NCBI GenBank assembly: GCA_037447655.1
Contig: JBBHKE010003480.1
Coordinates: 64,001-80,600 of the forward strand
Length of the DNA stretch: 16,600 nt
Reading direction: 5' to 3'
DNA from: Zygnema cylindricum
Taxonomy: Eukaryota > Streptophyta > Zygnematophyceae > Zygnematales > Zygnemataceae
Part shown: piece after piece, positions 1 to 7,500 of the stretch
Numbering within the stretch: position 1 is the first letter of the stretch
Layout: each line of letters starts with the position of its first letter
Program-made: the position numbers and the translations under genes
The notes under the pieces: model-generated
The model's input: the letters and a program-made list of their open reading frames with translations, nothing else
Database searches by the model: none
Told to the model about the DNA's origin: nothing

Positions 1-1139
1 TGACGATTGACCGTTTCCAAAAATAGTGTAACGAGTGGGCGCTAATAAAAATAGCGTGACAAAAGTGCGTTACGAGATTTCGTTTTGAATTTTTTGCTGG
101 ATTTTTGAATGCGTATATCGTGTGCGAAGTTATTTGATTTCCGTTGGTTGCCATCTTAACACGTATGATCATTATCCAACGTGTCACGGCTCAAATATTT
201 TTGTAATTGGTGATGTACCTCGCGGGGTATATAACCAATCAGGGTGAGGTTCCATTAGGGGGAAAAAGTCATTGTTTACTGAAAGTCGTACTGTTTCGTA
301 CAGTGCCGTAGCAAAAAAAAAATGTTAGAAAAACAAGCCTACTGAATGAGTGATTTGATTCTCCACGTTTATGGGCGTAAATGTGAACCGTCGGATGCAG
401 AATCGGATACGCCATCGGCTAAACATTTCGTTTCGCAAAAAGGTACCCGGAGTAGGTCAATTCTAAGCACTTGGACGTATAGCATCGTGCCTCATGGAAA
501 AGTGAACAAATATCCATGACGACCGCGCGACCAGGTGGGTACACGCCGCATATGACATGTGGCTTCCGCCAGGAAGGATGCGAGGCCACCGGAAGCCGCA
601 AGAAAATCTTTGACGGTGGATATTATTTCACGCGTCTGTTGCCATCCACTAGCCATTCTAACATTTGGTACGCTTTTACAAATCTTAAGTTTCGTCCGCC
701 AATACAGATTTCATTCAATACGTCGTACGTGTCACTTTTTACCTTCGCTAGAACAAATATGTGGTCACACTTTGCTGTCAAAGATTCTTTAAAGATTAGC
801 AGAATCTTATTCATCTACTACGTGGATCTCATCAAAATGTGCCACGCAAACAAAATGTCGGTTACTGACCGGACACAATGGAATGATGGCTTCAGTAAAC
901 GTATTTTTGATGTTTACTGAGAATGCCTAATGGAACAACGCTCTTACAAAAACTTTCAAAGCGAATGCTTTGCGAAAAAATATCAAACGGTCATTGTTAA
1001 ATCTTAGACTTTTGGAGAATATTGGCAAGATTCTCTGTAATGTTTATTTCCCTATAAAAACAAAATAAGAGGTACGGTGTAGTACAGAGAGGTATGAATT
1101 TATGTAAAAAACCTCACTTTTCGTCTAATGGAACTTCAC
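1..1139. other. Gene-free left flank
   Basis: No coding region is supported here. The open frames are short, overlap each other on both strands and show no recognisable protein motif. Small hairpins are visible: an arm cagtaaac near 894 pairs with gtttactg near 913, and actgt/acagt flank ttcgt near 288. The composition is mixed and AT-rich. I see no RNA gene and no transposon protein. Confidence 0.5.
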
Positions 1140-1497
1140 CCTCACCCGACCGAATTCAGCTGGCCCTCAAAATTTGGCACCGGAATCCGTCGCGGATCCC
1201 ACGCGGTCGGCCGGGTACGGATCGGGATACGAACCGGGTTCGGATATTGTACGAGTCGGGTATCGGATTGCGACCTCTACTACAGGCCTATCGCCTAAAC
1301 TATTGCATTGTAGTACGATTTCGAGTCCAAGACAATATTGGCACTTCAGCGTATCATATACAGCAACCCCCAACCGTCAAGCAGAGGTCGCAAACGGTTA
1401 CCCGAATCTGTACCTGACCGTTACCCGACCGGCTGCGTCGGATCCGGAACGGATTCAGGTGCCAAATTTTGAGGGCCGGCTGAATTCGGCCAGGTGA
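1140..1497. mobile_element. Short non-autonomous element with terminal inverted repeats
   Basis: The left end (about 1150-1197) and the right end (about 1441-1489) are inverted copies of each other with few mismatches. Both contain ccgaattcagc, ggccctcaaaatttggcacc and a following ggatc. Looser inverted similarity continues inward for about 50 more bases, through a GC-rich stretch with CGGGTA-type words. The total length is about 350 bp and no transposase is encoded, so this is a foldback or MITE-like element. I could not define a clean target duplication, and a poly-A run follows the right end. Open frames inside it are by-products of the repeat. Confidence 0.7.
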
Positions 1498-1499
1498 TT

Positions 1500-1890
1500 C
1501 ACAAAAAAAAAAAAAAAAAACTGGGGAAGGGCGGGTAAAAAAAAAAAAAAACTTGGTACGGTCGGGTAATCAAAAAACGAAAAAAAATGAAGGTTGTCTA
1601 TTGTCCATGCTATCCAGCATTATTGTACTTTGTACTTTTGGTATCGTGGAATGTAGGAGATGTACCATCAAGTTTGTATTTATTCGGGTACGTGCGGATA
1701 CGGGTAAGTCGCGGGAAATCAAGTTTTGGTAAAACTTTTATTTTCGTAAAAGCGTATCGGGTAACGGCTAACAATTTAGGAGCGTGACATAACCCGGTCG
1801 GATATCGGGTGTTCAGATTTTGAAAAAAAAAAATTTGTCGGTTTCGGGTATCTAAAATTTTGACTTTTGCGACGTCTGCCGTCAAGATCC
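1500..1890. repeat. CGGGTA-word-rich, poly-A-interrupted repetitive DNA
   Basis: Two long A runs (about 1502-1519 and 1538-1550) open this stretch. It then carries scattered variants of cgggta/tacccg (near 1564, 1686, 1702, 1757, 1793, 1805 and 1846), the same words that fill the inverted-repeat element to the left. It is probably decayed material of the same or a related repeat family. No coding region is supported. Confidence 0.4.
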
Positions 1891-1982
1891 GCTCAGTTTT
1901 TTATGTATCGCTGCTGAAAGAATATCGGGCCCCGAGATTTTTTTCCCATGAAAAGTACAGTACTATGTTGTTCCCGCGTCAC

Positions 1983-2067
1983 CGGGATTGACGGCCGTCC
2001 TTGGGATTGACTGTCGTCCCTAGGATTCACGGTCGTCCTTGAAATTGACGGGCGTCCCCCGGGATTT
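1983..2067 (+). repeat. 19-bp tandem repeat, left block (4 units plus a partial)
   Basis: Units start at about 1986, 2005, 2024 and 2043, each 19 bp apart, with a partial unit near 2062. The consensus is close to GATTGACGGCCGTCCNTGG. The units differ from one another at 2-4 positions. The same repeat, in the same orientation, reappears at 3354-3420 on the other side of the mitochondrial-like insert. Confidence 0.85.
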
Positions 2068-2174
2068 CTGCTTTTTTCTTTTAAAGATGGCTTCAAGCAA
2101 AGCAAGAAGGCGCGACGCAGGTCTAAAAGACCGGCCTTAGCCGGAGCGGGCGCTGCAAAAGAAGCAGCGGCCTT

Positions 2175-2249
2175 CAAAGCTAGGCCGGTCTTTCAGACCT
2201 CCGGCCGCCGTGCGTAGCACCGAAGCTCTGAAAGACCGGCCTAGCTTTG
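2175..2249. repeat. 23-bp perfect inverted repeat, 29-nt loop
   Basis: Positions 2175-2197 and 2227-2249 are exact reverse complements (core ctaggccggtctttcaga). The loop is GC-rich. The stem would be very stable as RNA or cruciform DNA. Confidence 0.9.
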
Positions 2250-2429
2250 GAGGCGCTTAGCCGGGGAGTGCGGTGCTCAAGGCCTCGCCAGCAGCGCGTC
2301 GGTGCTACTCCAAAGAACGTGCTACTTATTCACCTTACCTTCGCTGCTTTGTTTGTCTCTAATGCGCCAAAAAAGCTGAAGAAGTATCACAAACAGCAGC
2401 GAACTTAGGCCGAAGGAAGTCGTGACGAA

Positions 2430-2555
2430 GTGCTCCGGCTTTACGCCAGTGCTGCGCACCTTCACGCACTCCGGAGTAGCACTACACAAAGCAGCAAATG
2501 TTGTGCTCCGGCTTTACGCCAGTGCTGCGCACCTTCACGCACTCCGGAGTAGCAC
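2430..2555 (+). repeat. Two identical 53-bp palindromic units
   Basis: Positions 2430-2482 and 2503-2555 are identical. Each starts gtgctccgg and ends ccggagtagcac, so each copy can fold back on itself. The period is 73 bp, and the spacer holds acacaaagcagcaaatg. Exact identity implies recent duplication or ongoing gene conversion. Confidence 0.92.
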
Positions 2556-2588
2556 GTGCTACTTCTTCACCTTTGGCAAAGGTAGCAC
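2556..2588. repeat. Hairpin gtgctac...gtagcac
   Basis: The outer arms gtgctac and gtagcac and the inner arms cctttg and caaagg form a 33-nt foldback. It lies immediately after the second 53-bp unit and belongs to the same palindrome family. Confidence 0.7.
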
Positions 2589-2704
2589 AAACACAAAGCA
2601 GTGCTGCGCACCTTTTGGTGCTACGCACCTATTCTTACAAAAGGACGATAAGAAGACTCGTGCCTAGTTATCGGTATTCACCGCGCTGTTGTAATTTGAG
2701 TAAG

Positions 2705-2931
2705 CCAACTCCAGTCTCAGCCTTGCTTCATGCGGCCACTATGGTAACGGCAGGTGTGTTTATGATAGCAAGATGTTCACCCTTATTTGAATATGCACCA
2801 AACGCGTTAATTGTGGTTACTTTTGCGGGAGCTATGACTTCTTTTTTTGCAGCTACTACGGGCGTTTTGCAGAATGATCTAAAGCGAGTAATTGCGTACT
2901 CAACATGTAACCTAATTGGCTACACGTTGAG
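2705..2931 (+). pseudogene. nad5: Fragment of mitochondrial NADH dehydrogenase subunit 5 (nad5)
   Basis: About 75 codons read [19 protein letters not shown] onward, through [16 protein letters not shown], a [20 protein letters not shown] block and VIAYSTC. These are strongly conserved membrane-helix and proton-channel segments of Nad5, a subunit of respiratory complex I. Similarity starts abruptly at 2705, after palindromic repeats, and stops at the assembly gap. Normal Nad5 is over 600 residues, so this is an internal piece. No stop or frameshift is seen inside it. The last residues before the gap (CNLIGYTL, where plants usually have CSQLGYM) are less conserved. It is read as transferred mitochondrial DNA in a nuclear context; a chimeric assembly is the alternative. 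Confidence 0.85.
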
Positions 2932-2941
2932 NNNNNNNNNN
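2932..2941. other. Assembly gap (10 N)
   Basis: Ten unknown bases interrupt the mitochondrial-like segment. The number is probably a placeholder, so the true distance between the nad5 and nad4 pieces is unknown. The missing 3' part of nad5 could lie in this gap. Confidence 0.95.
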
Positions 2942-3056
2942 GAGTTACTGCCTCGCAATTTAATCGTCTTGTATGTAAATCATCTAAATGTATGTTCTGC
3001 TAATTTAACGCTCCGTCATTGAGTCTAGCGCTCAAATTTGGAACACAACAAACTAT
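2942..3056 (+). other. Spacer before the nad4 fragment, probably mitochondrial
   Basis: This 115-bp stretch carries no recognisable protein. Its place between nad5 and nad4 pieces of the same orientation suggests the nad5-nad4 intergenic spacer or the extreme 3' end of nad5. This is inferred from position only. Confidence 0.35.
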
Positions 3057-3353
3057 ATGCAATTGATTAGTGCATTGTTTTCTGGCCTAAGCGCATTAAT
3101 TCTACGGCCTCTACTTGGAGCAATTCTCGTTTTAGCTATTACAGGTTCAAGAATACGACTAATACGCAGTGTTGGCTTTTGTATTACTTTGATTTCTTTC
3201 GTATATTCACTTCTGTTTTGGATTCGATTTGATAATTCTACTCCCAATTTTCAATTTGTAGAGACTATCCACTGGCTGCCTTATTCAAATATCAATTTTT
3301 ACATAGGATTAGATGATATTTCGTTGTTGTTTGTAATTTTAGCCATCTTCTCC
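3057..3353 (+). pseudogene. nad4: 5' end of mitochondrial NADH dehydrogenase subunit 4 (nad4)
   Basis: An ATG at 3057 opens about 98 uninterrupted codons starting MQLISALFSGLSALILRPLL. They continue with SRIRLIRSVGF, LISFVYSLLFWIRFD, FQFVETIHWLPYSNINFYIG and LDDISLLFVILA. This is the plant-type N terminus of Nad4, a membrane subunit of complex I. Full-length Nad4 is about 490-500 residues; here the frame runs into a 19-bp minisatellite and meets TAG at 3354-3356. The order and orientation (nad5 then nad4) match the nad5-nad4 linkage I recall for some bryophyte mitochondrial genomes. The lack of decay suggests a young insertion, or else an assembly join. Confidence 0.88.
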
Positions 3354-3420
3354 TAGATTGACGGCTGTCCCCTATATTGACGGCCCTCTCTAGATTGACG
3401 GCTGTAAACGGGATTGACTG
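3354..3420 (+). repeat. 19-bp tandem repeat, right block
   Basis: Units of the gattgacggctgtcc type start at about 3356, 3375, 3393 and 3412 (steps 19, 18, 19). Sequence, period and orientation match the block at 1983-2067. The nad4 frame stops exactly where this block begins. Confidence 0.85.
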
Positions 3421-4172
3421 AGGCAGGGGCAGAACTTGGAAGTTTTTGAACGGCGCATTCTCATTGGACCATGACATCCCAAAACGTCATTTTTAAATCC
3501 CGCCACCGGCAGTGTAGATAACTGTCGTACAACTGTTGCAGCATGTAAACCGCGTAGTAGGTACAGTAGCTATCACGTCTTTGATTTCCCGCCAATCTCA
3601 CAAGGACATCTGGCACATCAACTGAATGTTACGGTTCTGTGCTTTCCATTGTCGTGACAAGGTCTATGCTCCGAGAAACAATCTTAACTATGTAAGACAC
3701 TAATTTTTTGTTGCGACGCGTTTTGATATTGACACAACAGCAAATGTCCATGATACTATGTTCACAACAATAAGGGGATTACAACAAGAAGACGGCCATA
3801 TAACATATATTCATGCTCTCATCCGTACAGCATCTCAACATGTTGAAAACAAAGATACAAGTTGAAGTCAAACCAAATATAGGTCATGCTCGTCAATCAC
3901 TCATACATAAATTGGCATCCTTCGTTTTCTTAAAAACGACTATCATTAAAAATGTAACTTACATAGTCATTACCTAAAAAAGACGGCGGAAATTCCACAA
4001 AAAAGAATAAAGTGAGCAAATCTCCCGTGCTTTCTGCTACTCTTATTGGTAAAAACCATAGAATGGTAAAAACAAATAAACATAAATTTCCTACGACAAC
4101 AGCTATAGGCTAACAATAACATCATTTGATGAAACCTAAGGGCCCGTCGTTGTAAATATAGCTTTCCCAACT
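3421..4172. other. Intergenic stretch, nothing recognised
   Basis: No gene or repeat family is supported between the 19-bp repeat and the tandem repeats behind the kinase-phosphatase stop codon. On the minus strand this is downstream of the gene, so its right part should hold the end of the 3' UTR and the poly(A) site. I see no clear AATAAA-type signal on that strand. Confidence 0.4.
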
Positions 4173-4461
4173 AATTTTCTCTCTCCACCGTGGCAATAAG
4201 TTTTTAGTATACCACAAGAACGATGATAATATCTCACTAATAAACTCTCTCGATTGTAAGAAAAGCTATCTCTCATTAAAAAAATCCCTAGTTCCAAGTA
4301 TAACACAAGTACAGTGATATCATCTCACCAATACATTTTCTCCATTGTGGAGACCAGTTTCAAGAAAACCACAAAAACAGTGATATTATCTCACTAATAA
4401 ACCCTCTCCACTGTGGAGACAGATTTCAAGTATACCACAAGAACGGTGATATTATCTCGAC
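4173..4461 (-). repeat. 66-bp tandem repeat that includes the last 22 codons of the gene
   Basis: Four units are visible: 4173-4238 (66 bp), 4239-4329 (91 bp, with an insertion), 4330-4395 (66 bp) and 4396-4461 (66 bp). The last is the coding end of the kinase-PP2C gene ([20 protein letters not shown]). The other three lie in its 3' region. Read in the gene's frame past the stop, unit 4330-4395 still gives DNITVFVVFLKLVSTMEKMY, so the unit is an exact multiple of three and retains coding similarity. Unit 4173-4238 keeps IVLVVY and TVER, with stops between them. Confidence 0.88.
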
Positions 4462-4588
4462 TGCCTCGATTCACGGCCTCCGTGGCCAATCGTTTTCCAC
4501 ACATGCTGGGCTCCTTGACAGTGTCATATACAAAACTAATCATTTCCTCGTTGCTCATCTTTTCCCACAGACCATCACTTGCCATCAC
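4394..4588 (-). CDS. Exon 13 (residues 615-678 and stop)
   Basis: Acceptor tcag. It begins with GTG as an internal Val codon (VMASDGLW) and ends STVERVY, TAG. It contains Asp619 of DGLW and Asp659 of DNIT, both metal ligands, and [18 protein letters not shown], a family-specific helix. The stop is followed directly by an in-frame TGA. The last 22 codons form one unit of the 66-bp tandem repeat. Confidence 0.95.
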   Translation of the reverse strand: MMASDGLWEKMSNEEMISFVYDTVKEPSMCGKRLATEAVNRGSRDNITVLVVYLKSVSTVERVY

Positions 4589-7500
4589 CTGAAGAAACAG
4601 AAAAAAACATAAACAAACATATCAGTAAAAGATCATTCATAACATATTCATAACATTCAGATAACTCCCTCCAATATTGAAATATTCTGTGTTCTCTGCT
4701 AATCTAATCATTCCATCTATTAGGGTTTGGACATAGAACAAATCGGTAGCATGTGTATTTCGTACTGTACAACGTCATATCGTACTAAGTACATACTCTA
4801 TTTTGGTCGAAACATCAATTTAACTGGTTCTGGTCATCATGGAACATCAGTACGTTGTATTGTTTTCGTTTCCCCTCCCGACGCCTCTTCCAGAAACAGC
4901 ACACAGAAAGGCCCTCAAATCTATAAAACTCCCTTACTTTTCTGCTTTGTGACATATGAAAGTGCCAGCGGCACGGGTTTTGGATTTTTTTAGTATGCAT
5001 GTCAGTTTGAAGTAAGTGCTTTTACGTCCTAAGTCAACAGTACTAGTCAACAGTTCATACCAAGTACGTAAGTGCAATAGCATTTTTGTTATATGGTTTT
5101 GAATTGTCTCCTTCCTGCTGCCGAATGATGAATTTTGTCCTGATAGCCTCATCATTATCACATCAAAAGCAAATTACAAGACAGCTATTTTCTGCTCTGA
5201 TACTGACAAAAACAATTCAAACAGCTGACGTCAGGAATAATAGTTCTCAGGCTTAAAGGAAAACCCACCATGAATTCATCATCTGAACTGAGGACATGTT
5301 CCATTATCTCCGGCTCCGCGGTAACCGCAGGTTTCAAATCACCATCACCAAGAGACCGGGTAACCTGTACCAATAGAAAAAAAAGAACAGCCAAATTAAT
5401 GTGTGACATTCCAACTGGAACGCCAAAAAACGATTGACGTGAGGACGAAAAACAGTCGCCGTTTCCATTTCCCTTAGAATTAGTTTCTTCTCGCAAATTA
5501 CGCTGCCCTCGCTAATAGTGTTGGACATTTTCCGGCCACTTAAACATCATTAACTATATTTTCAACCGTTGTATATTTTTTTTAAGGAAGCATTCAAAGG
5601 TAATGGTCCCACCTTCCAGTGAGTAGTTTTTAAGTGCCCCAAAAAATGTTCAACACTCAAAACAATATGGAAGGTACAGTGAGATGGCCTAAGTCATTAT
5701 TTCTCATAATCATGCTCGCTAACATGCAGTAAACAAACTTCGCAACTGTTGAAACACCGACCAATCCTCAAAACATTATTCACAACCATTACTGTGGGTG
5801 TGGGCCACTTAACTAATAGACAGTTTTTCAGTGTTTCGTAACAAATTAAATGAGCCGCTTGACTCCAAACTACAACACGCGATTAAAAAATGTGGGCCAC
5901 TCTAAATGCCTCAACTCAAAACAAACATGGCTCATTGACTAGCATCGTTTTTACAAGTCGTTTTTACAAGACAATAGAAACAACCAATTCATACCATAAG
6001 AATACAAGGCCATCTTTTCTAGTGTAAAGAAATTAACAGTGTACATACAAAAATTAGAAAGTTTAGTACTAACTTAATCTAGAGAGATGTGGCGACTTAT
6101 AGTCCACTCCCTTAAATAGTGTCATTAACACTATGCTGTGACTCTTGGTTCGAAAGAGCCGAGAACGAAGTAGCATTATTAACATAAACAGTGATAGGCA
6201 ATGTAGCTTCCTTCATGTGGTCATGCTCATTCAGGATTCAATTCACAGGAATTTGTGGAAATTAAAATATATTGCCGATTACAAACCAGCAACATTGCAA
6301 AATTAGTGTGGGGTAAATTGAAGTGTACATGAGATACGAGTGTCAATAAAACAATGTGGAACAATAGTGTGGGCAAAATTACTTTAGAACCAACAAACAT
6401 TTCAAAGAATGAGGATGGTGTAGAATTCAAATGAAATCTAGGATGCTTTGCCGTTTTCCTCTCATAAAATTGTTTGTCAAATAGTATGTACTGAATCAGA
6501 TGAGATGCGGAACACGTAATAGTACACACACCAGTTTGTATCCGATTTAATGAAAAAATGTCCCTAGTGGAGTAACAGAACCAAGTCTAGTCGAAGCTCG
6601 TCGAAAGCGACAAAACAAAACTCTTACCTCAATCGCAGCCTTCCCAACACGCCATGTATTCACTCTCCATTCGACCAAACCTCCAACTGATCTCACTCGA
6701 GTGCGCTCATCTGGGTCAGCAGCTGTATGGTCCTGCAAATTTAACAATATTTTTGAAATAGATTCAGATTTTCTGAAAAACCCACATCCCTTTAATAATA
6801 GGTTTGAAATATTTAGGGGATAATACTTAAATCAACTTTTCACTGTGAACATGTGTCTGAACGGAGAACGCCAATCAAAAGAATCATACATCAGTCGCAA
6901 CCTTCGGATTAATGACACGACAAGTGTGCACAACGAAAATTGAGTTTAAAGGGCCTAGTTTAAGGGCCATTGACTCGATTGTTCTCGTCCATTTTCCCAA
7001 GCAATTTCCAAACACATTTTAAAGTTAAACATGTATACTTTACATACATTTCAGTCAAAAGGAATAATATGGCCAAAATGTATGTAAGAATACGTTTTAT
7101 GCTTTAACCAAGGAGTGCAGAGATACCCCATTAACAACATGTATGTAAAGAGTACAATTTTTCCTTTAACCAAGGAACACAGAGATATCTCATGAACACC
7201 ATGTATGTAAAGAGTTCGTTTTATTCTTTAACCAAGGAATACAGAAATATCTCACCCGACTGAGAGGCACGGCCTGTCCTCCTCTACATAAAACTGTTCG
7301 GCAATCACCGGCATTTGCGACAAAAAGTCGGTCGTGAAGTAAAAGAGCAGTGGAAGCTGTACATCCTGGATGCCAATCAGTTCCTCCTCCTTTTCGGAGA
7401 ACTCGTTGCACATCAAGTTCGCTGCGAAATTTTGTATCTGTGCTCAAAAATGCTTCTTTCAATGCTTCTGTTGGTCTGCAGAAAATACCAGAAACCATCA

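Larger units (their letters stand above)
2075..2700. repeat. GC-rich palindromic repeat cluster, probably mitochondrial
   Basis: This stretch is clearly more GC-rich than the rest of the window and is made of short hairpins. Examples are ggtct-aaa-agacc near 2119, cgctgc-loop-gcagcg near 2150, a 23-bp inverted repeat at 2175-2249, and many GTGCTAC/GTAGCAC words between 2210 and 2630. It runs directly into the nad5 fragment. Its position makes mitochondrial intergenic or intronic palindromes the likeliest source; that origin is inference. The open frames across it are side effects of composition. Confidence 0.6.

Noticed and set aside
516-920. Open frame of 134 codons on the plus strand
   Set aside because: No recognisable motif, overlapped by other open frames on both strands, and in DNA without coding-like composition.
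1094-1497. Two overlapping open frames of 107 codons
   Set aside because: They lie within the inverted-repeat element; length comes from GC-rich repeats, and the protein has no known domain.
1893-2177. Minus-strand open frame with Ala/Pro-rich start
   Set aside because: Runs across the 19-bp repeat and palindromes; low-complexity product of repeat sequence.
3354-3356. TAG taken as the natural end of a short nad4
   Set aside because: Nad4 is normally about five times longer; the TAG belongs to the first unit of the 19-bp repeat.
6140-6170. ctcttggttcgaaagag, like the T arm of a tRNA
   Set aside because: The 5-bp stem has the wrong loop, and no acceptor, D or anticodon arm can be placed around it.
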